Shown here piece by piece: positions 6,688 to 13,259 of a stretch of 19,235 nt of DNA (position 1 is the first letter of the stretch; the number at the start of each line of letters is the position of its first letter). Below the pieces are notes generated by a model. It saw only the letters and a list, made by a program, of their open reading frames with translations. It was not told the DNA's origin and searched no databases. The position numbers were made by a program, and so were the translations under genes. Source of the DNA: Actinomycetota bacterium (GTDB lineage Bacteria > Actinomycetota > CADDZG01 > WHSQ01); NCBI GenBank assembly GCA_016781115.1, contig JADDQX010000005.1:1-19235 (forward strand), read 5' to 3'.

Positions 6688-7479
6688 ATGACAGGTTCGG
6701 GAAGCATCTCAGAAGAAGAGGTGCGAGCGGCGCTGTTGGCAGCGGGCATAACGGGGCCGCACCAGTCGCATTCTCGCTCCAGCACTCTGGCGAAGATCGC
6801 GCCGCTGCTGGAGGGGGATCCTGACAAGACCTTCGGCCTCTCCGGGCTCGAGAGGTATAGCGAGTCCGACGTCCTGGGGTTCATGGCGGATCTCACGGGT
6901 TGCAGCAACCACATCGACTGCCTGGATGACGACTTCATCGATCCCGGCCTCACGGTTCGCGGGATCGTCGTCGCGGCCGAGCGGCTTCGAGACCATGCCC
7001 GTGCGGGCGGCACCCTCCTTGCGGCCACAGGACATCCGACGGGGATGCTCGAGCACAACATCCGGGTCGTGGACGCTTTCGTATCCGCAGGTGGGAAAGT
7101 CCTTCGCCCGCGCGAGGAGGAACAGATCCCTCATCGGACGAAACGGGATCGCCACTTCGAGGTCCGCTACACCGGAGGGGTTGGTTGCCTCGCCGACTGG
7201 GGGCAACTCAAGCACACGCATCTTGCGGACGCGATGGAGGCTCTTCTGGAACAGCAGCCGTGGCCCGAGATGGTCTTCGCCGACCACGGCTTCGCGGGGG
7301 CCGCGATCGAGCGCGGGATCCCGACGGTCGCGGTGATGGACATCAACGATCACGCTCTAGCGGTGGCGGCGGGGGAGGGCCGCGACGTCACGATCATCCC
7401 CCTCGACGACAATCGGCCACCGCGCCTGTACGAGCCTTCGTGGCGGTTGTTCGAGCAGATCATCGAAGCGGACTCTTGA
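6688..7479 (+). CDS. Conserved actinobacterial protein of the annotated 'phosphatase' family
   Basis: 263 aa. The motif set matches, from memory, a family present in streptomycetes and other actinobacteria that is annotated simply as 'phosphatase' without, to my knowledge, biochemical proof: LLAATGHPTGM (110-120), YTGGVGCLADWGQLKHTH (161-178), FADHGFAGAAIERG (197-210), DINDHAL (218-224) and IPLDDNRPP (237-245). The conserved Asp/His/Gly clusters suggest a phosphate- or metal-binding site. A longer open frame exists upstream, but it is antisense to the SDR gene; the ATG at 6688 with its leaderless promoter is preferred. The stop overlaps the start of the aminopeptidase gene (TTGA), so the two are translationally coupled. 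Confidence 0.82.
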   Translation: MTGSGSISEEEVRAALLAAGITGPHQSHSRSSTLAKIAPLLEGDPDKTFGLSGLERYSESDVLGFMADLTGCSNHIDCLDDDFIDPGLTVRGIVVAAERLRDHARAGGTLLAATGHPTGMLEHNIRVVDAFVSAGGKVLRPREEEQIPHRTKRDRHFEVRYTGGVGCLADWGQLKHTHLADAMEALLEQQPWPEMVFADHGFAGAAIERGIPTVAVMDINDHALAVAAGEGRDVTIIPLDDNRPPRLYEPSWRLFEQIIEADS

Positions 7480-8417
7480 GCGACGCCATCGACACCGTGT
7501 TGGTCGACTGCCTCGGGTTGAGGGCCACTGAATCGCTCTTGGTGCTGACCGATCCGGAGCGACGTGCGATCGCGGAGGCGCTGGTGGCGCGGGCTCGCGA
7601 GATGGGCGCGGAGACCCTCCTGATCGAGATGAGCGAGCGCGAGACGAACGGCTCGGAGCCTCCCCCTGCAGCGGCGGCCGCGATGCTGGTTTGCGACTTG
7701 TGTATCGCACCCACGACGAAGTCCGTCTCGCATACCGCGGCACGCAAGGAAGCGAACAAGCGCGGGGTCCGCGTGGCGACGATGCCCCAGATCACCGAGG
7801 ACATGCTGCACCGGACGATGGCGGCGGATTACATGGAGGTCCGGCGCCGTTCGGGCGAGCTGGCACGGGCGCTGACCGCCGGCAGCGAGGTCAGGATCAC
7901 CAGTCCTCAGGGAACGGACCTCACGGTCGGCATCGAAGACCGCGAGGGGATCGCCGATGACGGCAACCTCAGGCAACCGGGCTCGTTCGGGAACCTGCCT
8001 GCGGGCGAAGGCTTCATCGCACCGGTGGAGGGGGCCACCCACGGCACCATCGCCTTCGACGGATCGGTATGGCCGATCGGGCTCCTCGAGCATCCGTTCT
8101 TCGTCCGGATCGAAGACGGCTACGCCGTCGACTTCTCCGGCCCTCGCGCGGACGAGTGGCTGAAGACGATGGAGCCGCACGGTCCAGAGGCTCTGGCGGT
8201 GGCGGAGTTGGGGATAGGGACGAACGATGCCGCGATCCTCACCGGCAACGTCCTCGAGGACGAGAAGATCATGGGCACCATCCACGTCGCCTTCGGCGAC
8301 AACCACACCTTCGGCGGGACCGTCCGCGTGTCCTCGCACCAAGACGGCATCGTCATGCACCCGACGCTCGCGATCGACGGCAAGCCCTACGTCGAGACCG
8401 GCCGCCTGCTGATCTGA
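7476..8417 (+). CDS. M29-like metallo-aminopeptidase (leucyl aminopeptidase family)
   Basis: 313 aa, related to thermophilic M29 aminopeptidases (AmpS/AmpT), which remove N-terminal residues with two divalent metals. The C-terminal half holds the family pattern: NLPAGEGFIAP (Glu178), AELGIGTND (Glu244), EDEKIMGTIHVAFGDNHTFGG (His270, His277) and SSHQDGIVM (His288, Asp290). It is shorter than classical M29 enzymes (about 400 aa) because the N-terminal domain is reduced. The start is taken as TTG 7476, giving a TTGA overlap with the preceding stop; no ATG or GTG gives a plausible N-terminus before residue 43. It pairs with the upstream 'phosphatase' in a two-gene operon. The substrate is unknown. 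Confidence 0.83.
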   Translation: MSDAIDTVLVDCLGLRATESLLVLTDPERRAIAEALVARAREMGAETLLIEMSERETNGSEPPPAAAAAMLVCDLCIAPTTKSVSHTAARKEANKRGVRVATMPQITEDMLHRTMAADYMEVRRRSGELARALTAGSEVRITSPQGTDLTVGIEDREGIADDGNLRQPGSFGNLPAGEGFIAPVEGATHGTIAFDGSVWPIGLLEHPFFVRIEDGYAVDFSGPRADEWLKTMEPHGPEALAVAELGIGTNDAAILTGNVLEDEKIMGTIHVAFGDNHTFGGTVRVSSHQDGIVMHPTLAIDGKPYVETGRLLI

Positions 8418-8431
8418 CCACCCGCCCGGTC

Positions 8432-8479
8432 GCTTGGTTCGCCGAATGTCCCGGCCATCGGGATGAACAGCGACCAAGC
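8432..8479 (+). terminator. Hairpin region after the aminopeptidase gene
   Basis: GCTTGGT (8432-8438) pairs with ACCAAGC (8473-8479), enclosing an inner TCCCG-GCCAT-CGGGA hairpin (8449-8463). No T tract follows. It may be a non-canonical terminator or an mRNA 3' end structure; the intergenic stretch 8418-8516 holds nothing else I can support. Confidence 0.35.
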
Positions 8480-8516
8480 CGTGAAAACGCCTTCTGAGCA
8501 GGGAAAACCCGCGGCG

Positions 8517-8522
8517 TATACT
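8517..8522 (+). promoter_or_regulatory. -10 box of the HTH gene
   Basis: TATACT, close to consensus, 10 nt before the ATG at 8533; the leader would be only a few nt. A possible -35 region, TTCTGAGCA (8492-8500), is imperfect. Confidence 0.5.
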
Positions 8523-8532
8523 GCTCGGACGC

Positions 8533-8751
8533 ATGGCCACGTCGTCCGGTTCCTCTGGTGGTGACACCTCCTTCATGGGGCGTTTCCTAACCGTGGGCGA
8601 GGTGGCTCGGCACCTGAGGGTGTCGAACATGACGGTGTATCGCCTCGTGAAGCAGGGTCAGCTGGCAGCGGTTCGCGTCGGAAGGGGCTACCGCATCCGG
8701 GAGGACGACGTCCGCAGGTACCTGGAGCAGCGGTACATGGACGCAGGCTAA
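8533..8751 (+). CDS. Small excisionase/BldC-type helix-turn-helix protein (Rv0500A-like)
   Basis: 72 aa. A MerR-like winged HTH fills residues 19-65: LTVGEVARHLRVSNMTVYRL, then GQLAAVRVGRGYRI and DDVRRYL. The ending YMDAG matches the M. tuberculosis Rv0500A type (ending YFDAG), and both lie close to proC and bS22. These single-domain proteins bind direct repeats cooperatively and have no ligand domain, so they act as DNA-binding architectural or developmental regulators. The first ATG is kept; Met15 is a possible later start. It is monocistronic, with its own promoter and a strong terminator immediately downstream. Targets are not visible in the window. Confidence 0.88.
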   Translation: MATSSGSSGGDTSFMGRFLTVGEVARHLRVSNMTVYRLVKQGQLAAVRVGRGYRIREDDVRRYLEQRYMDAG

Positions 8752-8765
8752 GCACAAGCTCCTGC

Positions 8766-8804
8766 GGCAACGGCTGGCCGTCTTCGGACGGTCTTTTTGT
8801 TGCC
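8766..8804 (+). terminator. Strong Rho-independent terminator with nested outer stem
   Basis: GGCCGTC-TTCG-GACGGTC (8776-8793, 7 bp with one G-U and a C(UUCG)G loop) followed by TTTTT (8794-8798). An outer stem GGCAAC (8766-8771) / GTTGCC (8799-8804) can enclose both the hairpin and the T tract. It separates the HTH gene from the kinase operon and argues against a kinase start at 8797. Confidence 0.85.
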
Positions 8805-8844
8805 TTGGCTCGAGGCGCGCACCACTGAGTGGAGGTTCTGTTCG

Positions 8845-9741
8845 GTGGAGTCGGACTTCGAGAAGGTCTATCAGCGCCTGCTGGAGAGCCGCGGTGTCGT
8901 GTTCCTGCTCGGCGGCCTCGATACGGGCAAGACGACTTTCGCGCTCGAGCTTCTGAAGCGAGCGCGGGCGGCTGGAGTCTCGGCGGCACTCGTCGATGCG
9001 GACATCGAACAGTCGACGGTGGGGCCGCCGACAACCGTGGGACTCAGGTTCACCGACGATCTGGAGGAGCTCTCGCGCGAGAACCTTGTGGCCGCGGACG
9101 CTCTGGGCTTCGTCGGATCCCTTCATCCACGCGAGCATCTGCTGCCGCTGGTGACCGCGACGGCCAAGCTGGTGAGGCGAGCGCGGGAGGCGGGAGCGGC
9201 CCTGATCGTCGTCGACACGACGGGTTTCGTCGCCGGGATCTACGGCCAGACCCTCAAGTTCTTCAAGATGGATGCGGTGCGCCCGGATCATGTGGTTGGG
9301 TTCGAGCGCGGGGGCGAGCTGGAAGCTCTCGTCGGGATGGCGCAGAGGTTCACCTCCGCCGAGGTCGTCGAGCTCGAGGCCGCCGACCAGTTCGCCAGCC
9401 GCTCCGCCGAGGAGAGGGTCGCCTTCCGCGAGCAGCAATTCGCCGCCTACTTCGCCACCGGTGCTTCGCGCTGGCGCGTCAAGCCCACCGTTTTCATGCC
9501 CACCCTTCCTCCGGAGTTCGACCTGAGTAGGTTGGATGGGCTCGTCGTCGGGATGGAAGATGGCGAAGGTTCGTGTCCCGGTATCGGAGTGCTCGAGTAC
9601 GAGCCATCTGAGGGGATCCTTCGGATGGTGTCTCCGATCACCGAAGGGGTTCGAGGACTGAGGTTGGGGTCCTCGAGGATAGATACTGAGGGCCGTTCCA
9701 AGGGGCCGGTGACCCTCCGGCAACTGTTCGGCACGGAATAA
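8845..9741 (+). CDS. Clp1/Grc3-type P-loop polynucleotide kinase-like protein
   Basis: 298 aa. Related to the Clp1 P-loop family (polynucleotide 5'-hydroxyl kinases; eukaryotic Grc3 acts in rRNA processing and Clp1 in mRNA/tRNA processing); the role of bacterial members is unknown. Walker A is GGLDTGKTT (23-31). LVDADIEQSTVGPP (49-62) corresponds to the Clp1 D-x-D-x-GQS-x-GPP segment, with Glu in place of Gly before Gln. LIVVDTTGFVAGIYG (120-134) is the Walker-B region, and LKFFKMDAVRPDHVVGFERG follows the family pattern. The C-terminal domain carries GIGVLEY and RGLRLGSSRID. The start is GTG 8845 with GGAGG 9 nt upstream; an in-frame TTG at 8797 lies in the terminator T tract and is rejected. 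It is followed after 22 bp by bS22, so probably one transcript. Confidence 0.82.
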   Translation: MESDFEKVYQRLLESRGVVFLLGGLDTGKTTFALELLKRARAAGVSAALVDADIEQSTVGPPTTVGLRFTDDLEELSRENLVAADALGFVGSLHPREHLLPLVTATAKLVRRAREAGAALIVVDTTGFVAGIYGQTLKFFKMDAVRPDHVVGFERGGELEALVGMAQRFTSAEVVELEAADQFASRSAEERVAFREQQFAAYFATGASRWRVKPTVFMPTLPPEFDLSRLDGLVVGMEDGEGSCPGIGVLEYEPSEGILRMVSPITEGVRGLRLGSSRIDTEGRSKGPVTLRQLFGTE

Positions 9742-9763
9742 GAGAAGCCGGAGGAGAAGAGCT

Positions 9764-9865
9764 ATGCCGTCACTGGTCAAGAAGCGCCGCAAGAAGATGC
9801 GCAAGAAGAAGCACCGCAAGATGCTGAAGAAGACGCGTTGGCAGCGTCGTCAACAGGGCAAGTAA
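9764..9865 (+). CDS. Small ribosomal subunit protein bS22 (AURKAIP1/COX24 domain)
   Basis: 33 residues, 18 of them Lys or Arg, beginning MPSLVKKRRKKMRKKKHRKM and ending QGK. It is the same length and pattern as mycobacterial bS22 (Rv0500B), a small-subunit protein of actinobacterial ribosomes that sits near the decoding centre. GGAGGAG (9750-9756) lies 7 nt before the ATG. It directly follows the Clp1-like kinase and ends 13 bp from the convergent WhiB gene; no terminator hairpin is visible in that gap. Confidence 0.92.
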   Translation: MPSLVKKRRKKMRKKKHRKMLKKTRWQRRQQGK

Positions 9866-9878
9866 GCCGGGAAGAAGA

Positions 9879-10157
9879 TCAGCCGAGGTAGAAGGGCGCC
9901 AGGGGCTCCGAAGCCGCGGCGAGACTCGTCTTGCGTTGTTTAACTGCGACGGTGCGGCGCTCCTGCGTCGTCAGGCCACCCCAGATCCCGAACCGCTCAC
10001 CTTCCGCGATCGCGAAGTCCAAACACGGCTGGCGAACGGTGCAGTTGGAGCAGACCGCTTTGGCGACCTCAGACTCTTGTTCCGCGGGCGGGAAGAACAT
10101 CTCGACCGCTACCTCCCGGCAGGCGGCTTTGTCCTGCCACTCCTGACTCGAGGCCAC
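9879..10157 (-). CDS. WhiB-family iron-sulfur transcription factor
   Basis: 92 aa from the GTG at 10157. The four Cys that hold the [4Fe-4S] cluster are Cys13, Cys36, Cys39 and Cys45 (C-x22-C-x2-C-x5-C). Next come the GIWGG turn (57-61), which contacts the sigma-A C-terminal domain, and a basic tail (ERRTVAVKQRK) for DNA binding. A longer frame with an ATG at 10232 exists, but the promoter at 10197-10225 lies downstream of that ATG, so it cannot be the start from this promoter; the GTG has GGGAG upstream. The small Wbl domain with WQDKAACR resembles WhiB1/WhiB2 types; I do not assign a subclass. It is convergent with bS22 and divergent from the SAM hydrolase. Confidence 0.93.
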   Translation of the reverse strand: MASSQEWQDKAACREVAVEMFFPPAEQESEVAKAVCSNCTVRQPCLDFAIAEGERFGIWGGLTTQERRTVAVKQRKTSLAAASEPLAPFYLG

Positions 10158-10196
10158 GGATCCGCTCCCATCTCTAACCGGCTGACCGACTTGCGG

Positions 10197-10225
10197 AGTG
10201 TAGGAAGGCGTTGAACCCGCGTCAA
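10197..10225 (-). promoter_or_regulatory. Sigma-A promoter of the WhiB gene
   Basis: On the minus strand: TTGACG (10225-10220), exactly 17 nt, TACACT (10202-10197). Predicted +1 is about 10190, giving a leader of roughly 33 nt before the GTG at 10157. This is the best protein-gene promoter in the window. Confidence 0.75.
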
Positions 10226-10276
10226 TACACATGACGCTTCTTCTTACTCGACTCCGGTTTCAGCGTTACGCCTAGG

Positions 10277-11113
10277 ATGCTGCGAGTGAAGAAGCGAGAC
10301 TTCGTGACCTTCCTATCGGATTACGGGCTCGAAGATGAGTTCGTAGGGGTCTGTCACGCGGTCATGTTGCGGATCGCTCCCCACATCAGGATCGTGGACG
10401 TGCATCACAACATCTTGCGCCAGGACATCCGCCACGGAGCCGTCGTTCTCCTTCAGTCGATCCGCTACCTCCCGGAGTCGGTCCATCTCGCCGTGGTCGA
10501 TCCGAGCGTCGGCTCGGCCCGGCGCGCGATCGCGATCGAGACCGGACGCGGCGAGACCTTCGTGGGGCCGGACAACGGGCTGCTGATCCCTGCAGCGGAG
10601 GATTCCGGAGGCATCAAACGCGTCTTCGAGTTGTCCGACCGGCGCTTCTTGCTAACTCCCGTTTCGAAGACGTTCCAAGGACGCGATGTCTTCGCCCCCG
10701 CAGCCGCCCACATCGCGGCCGGGGTCGATCCGTCGGAGATCGGTCCGCCGCTTGCGGTGGATGACCTTGTGCGACTCGAGATCCCCGAGGCGTGGGTGCA
10801 CGACGATCATCTGCATGCCGAGGTCCTGCAGGTCGATCGCTTCGGCAACCTCCAGTTGAACCTCGGCCGCGACCATCTGGAGAAGGTCAACATCATCGCC
10901 GGGGGTCGCTGCGAGGTGAGAGTCGAGGGGCACCGCCTCCAGATCCCCTTCGGGGACACGTTCGCGCATGTGGGCGCCGGAGAGTTCGTCCTGATCGAGG
11001 ACTCGTACCACTACGTCTCGCTGGCCATCAACAAAGGTGACGCGGCCGGTCGCTTGCGGGCACGGCCGGGGTCCACGGCGATCGTGGCGCCGTCTCCCGC
11101 CGCCACGAAGTAA
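10277..11113 (+). CDS. DUF62 S-adenosylmethionine hydrolase (SAM hydroxide adenosyltransferase)
   Basis: 278 aa. The family hydrolyses SAM to adenosine and methionine with an activated water and is related to the fluorinase and chlorinase SalL. Family segments: TFLSDYGLEDEFVG (11-24), IVDVHHNI, LAVVDPSVGSARR (71-83), FVGPDNGLL (95-103), TFQGRDVFAPAAAHIA (132-147), and DRFGNLQLN in the C-terminal beta-barrel domain. Asp75 and Arg82 align with the catalytic Asp and Arg of the archaeal PH0463 triad (Asp68, Arg75, His127), but the triad His position holds Gln134. The start is ATG 10277 or GTG 10286; neither has a good Shine-Dalgarno, and TAGGAT at 10273-10278 could be a -10 for a leaderless GTG. 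It runs 29 bp ahead of the epimerase gene. Confidence 0.9.
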   Translation: MLRVKKRDFVTFLSDYGLEDEFVGVCHAVMLRIAPHIRIVDVHHNILRQDIRHGAVVLLQSIRYLPESVHLAVVDPSVGSARRAIAIETGRGETFVGPDNGLLIPAAEDSGGIKRVFELSDRRFLLTPVSKTFQGRDVFAPAAAHIAAGVDPSEIGPPLAVDDLVRLEIPEAWVHDDHLHAEVLQVDRFGNLQLNLGRDHLEKVNIIAGGRCEVRVEGHRLQIPFGDTFAHVGAGEFVLIEDSYHYVSLAINKGDAAGRLRARPGSTAIVAPSPAATK

Positions 11114-11130
11114 GCCGTCTGACCGCGCGT

Positions 11131-11136
11131 TAACCT
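11131..11136 (+). promoter_or_regulatory. -10 box of the leaderless epimerase gene
   Basis: TAACCT, 6 nt, then ATG 11143. No Shine-Dalgarno is present. The layout is the same as at 6676-6690. Confidence 0.5.
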
Positions 11137-11142
11137 GCGGAC

Positions 11143-12186
11143 ATGGCGGGACGACGGGTTCTCATCACAGGCGTGTCCAGGTTCCTGGGGCTGCGGTTGG
11201 CGAAACGGCTCGAGCAAGACGATGAGGTCGAGCTGGTCGTGGGAGTGGACCTCGAGGAGCCGCCTCTTCCGATAAAGAAGCTGGACTTCGTCCGCGTCGA
11301 CATCCGGAACCCGCTGATCGCTCGGGTGCTGGAGACGACGAAGGTCGACACCCTCGTTCACACCAACATCTTCTCGAGTCCCGGTCGCCTCGGCGGCCGG
11401 TCTCAGATGAAAGAGAACAACGTCATCGGCACGATGCAGTTGCTGGCGGCGGCGCAGAGAGCCGAGCGGCTGGAGCGCGTCGTCATGAAGTCTTCGACCG
11501 CGGTCTACGGCTCGGGTGCGGGTGAACCGTCGCTTCTGCCCGAGGATCATGCATCTCGACAGGTTGAGCTGTCCGGCTACGGCAAGGACTGCGCCGAAGC
11601 CGAGCAGTACGCGCGGGACTACGGCCGACGCCGGCCGGAGGTGGACCTCGTGATCCTGCGGACGCAGAACGTCGTGGGGCCGACCGTCAGCACGAGCATG
11701 ACGGACTACCTCTCTCTTCCGATGATGCCGACCGCGTTGGGATTCGACCCGCGGCTGCAGTTCCTGCACGAGCAAGACGCGGTGGAAGCGCTGTACACCG
11801 CGCTGAAGAGCGAGAGCACCGGGATCTACAACATCGCGGGCGACGGCGTCGTCTACCTGTCACAGGCGATCCGGATGCTCGGGAAAGTCGAGGTCCCGAT
11901 CCTGCTCCCGGCCGCACAAACGGCTGCGTCGCTTCTGCGTCGTTTCGGCGTCATCGACTTCCCGACGGACCAGCTCAAGCTGATGCTGTTCGGCCGGATC
12001 GTAGACACGCGCAGGGTCAAGGAACGGCTGGGTTTCACGCCGCGGTACTCCACTACCGAGACGCTCACCGACTTCAGGGACCACCGCGGCCGAGACGAAC
12101 TGCCGGAGCCGAACCTTCGGCCGACGTGGGAGAGGGAGCTGTTCGAATACCTCAGGCAGCGTAACGAGCAGAGGCAGACCGTCTAG
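11143..12186 (+). CDS. NAD-dependent epimerase/dehydratase-like extended SDR (Rv0501/GalE2-like)
   Basis: 347 aa. The Rossmann motif is TGVSRFLG (9-16), a variant of TGxxGxxG. Ser117-Ser118 (KSSTAVYG) and Tyr146 lie at the catalytic positions, but the Y-x3-K Lys is Cys150 (YGKDC). This fits the divergent 'subgroup 3' UDP-glucose-4-epimerase-like SDRs, in which the canonical tetrad is not always kept. Epimerase activity is therefore uncertain; a different reaction or a binding role is possible. The gene has its own leaderless-type promoter and is followed 11 bp later by the acyltransferase. The epimerase-acyltransferase pair is the same as M. tuberculosis Rv0501-Rv0502, suggesting a joint role in envelope lipid or glycolipid synthesis (inference). 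Confidence 0.87.
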   Translation: MAGRRVLITGVSRFLGLRLAKRLEQDDEVELVVGVDLEEPPLPIKKLDFVRVDIRNPLIARVLETTKVDTLVHTNIFSSPGRLGGRSQMKENNVIGTMQLLAAAQRAERLERVVMKSSTAVYGSGAGEPSLLPEDHASRQVELSGYGKDCAEAEQYARDYGRRRPEVDLVILRTQNVVGPTVSTSMTDYLSLPMMPTALGFDPRLQFLHEQDAVEALYTALKSESTGIYNIAGDGVVYLSQAIRMLGKVEVPILLPAAQTAASLLRRFGVIDFPTDQLKLMLFGRIVDTRRVKERLGFTPRYSTTETLTDFRDHRGRDELPEPNLRPTWERELFEYLRQRNEQRQTV

Positions 12187-12197
12187 GTGGAGTGGTG

Positions 12198-13259
12198 ATG
12201 GCAGACGCAGAGATCATCCGGCTTGACAGCAGGACGCGCGCAGGGCGGACCGGTCCGAGCCGCGCGGGAGCGCGCGTCAGATGCCGCGCCACCACGTCGT
12301 CGGGCCGGCCGTGTCGCAACTACGCCACCGCCGGCACCGGTTACTGCTCGGTCCACACGCCTTCTGTAGGGGCGACGTCGAGAAGCGTCGAGGCTGCTCC
12401 CGAATCCCCCGCGGCCACCCCGCGCAACCGCGAGGAAGAGACCGGGATCGAGAACTTCCTGCGCCGTCGCCTCACCGGCAACTACCCGATCGACGACTTC
12501 GGCTACGACCCCGAGCTCTACCGCGAGGTGTTGCTGCCGCTGACGAGACTGTTGTACGAGCGCTATTTCCGCGTGCGCACGCTCGGTGTCGAGCGCATAC
12601 CCGACACGGGGCCCGCGCTGGTGGTGGGGAACCATTCGGGCACCGTGGCTTTGGACGCCGTCATAGCCCAGTACGCCGTCGCCACCGAACATCCGAACCG
12701 CAGGGTCATCCGGAACATCGGCGCCGACCTCGTCTACCAGCTCCCGGTCATAGGACCACTTGCACGCAAGGGGGGAGCGGCCGTGGCGACCGAGGAGGAC
12801 GCGCAGGAGCTGCTCCGGCGCGGGGAGCTCGTCGGCGTCTATCCCGAGGGCTATAAAGGCGTCGGCAAGGGCTGGCGGGAGCGTTACAAGCTGCAGCGCT
12901 TCGGCCGCGGTGGATTCATGGAGACCGCGCTGCGCACCAGGGTCCCGATCATCCCGGTCGCCATCGTTGGCGCCGAAGAAGCCTTCCCGATGATCGGCAA
13001 CGCGAAGTGGTTGGCGAGGACACTTGGAACGCCTTACTTCCCGATCACGCCGACCTTCCCGTGGCTCGGCCCTCTGGGTCTATTGCCTCTTCCTTCGAAG
13101 TGGATCATCGAATTCGGCTCGCCCATCCCGGTGGACGACTATCCCGAAGACGCGGCCGAGGACGCGATGTTGGTCTTCGACCTGGCCGACCGCGTTCGGG
13201 ACACGATCCAGCAGATGCTCTACAGCCTCCTCCAACAGCGCAAGGGCGCCTTCTTCTGA
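12198..13259 (+). CDS. PlsC-like acyltransferase with N-terminal Cys/His motif (Rv0502-like)
   Basis: 353 aa. Residues about 85-340 form a lysophospholipid/diacylglycerol acyltransferase-type domain: VVGNHSGTVALDA with the catalytic His and an Asp seven residues later (HX6D, not the usual HX4D), VGVYPEGYKGVGKGW (the PEG motif), and PIIPVAIVGAEEAFP. Residues 1-82 are a low-complexity, basic N-terminus with Cys29, Cys39, Cys50 and His53 (C-x9-C-x10-C-x2-H), possibly a small zinc site. GTG, GTG and ATG follow each other at 12192-12200; ATG 12198 is chosen because GGTGGAG (12186-12192) is then well placed. It probably acylates a lipid or a lipid-linked substrate at the inner membrane; the acceptor is unknown. 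Confidence 0.88.
   Translation: MADAEIIRLDSRTRAGRTGPSRAGARVRCRATTSSGRPCRNYATAGTGYCSVHTPSVGATSRSVEAAPESPAATPRNREEETGIENFLRRRLTGNYPIDDFGYDPELYREVLLPLTRLLYERYFRVRTLGVERIPDTGPALVVGNHSGTVALDAVIAQYAVATEHPNRRVIRNIGADLVYQLPVIGPLARKGGAAVATEEDAQELLRRGELVGVYPEGYKGVGKGWRERYKLQRFGRGGFMETALRTRVPIIPVAIVGAEEAFPMIGNAKWLARTLGTPYFPITPTFPWLGPLGLLPLPSKWIIEFGSPIPVDDYPEDAAEDAMLVFDLADRVRDTIQQMLYSLLQQRKGAFF

Noticed and set aside
8797..8844. TTG start of the Clp1-like kinase at 8797
   Set aside because: It lies in the T tract of the terminator and has no Shine-Dalgarno; GTG 8845 with GGAGG is better.
10158..10232. WhiB start at ATG 10232
   Set aside because: The promoter lies downstream of this ATG; see the corresponding finding.
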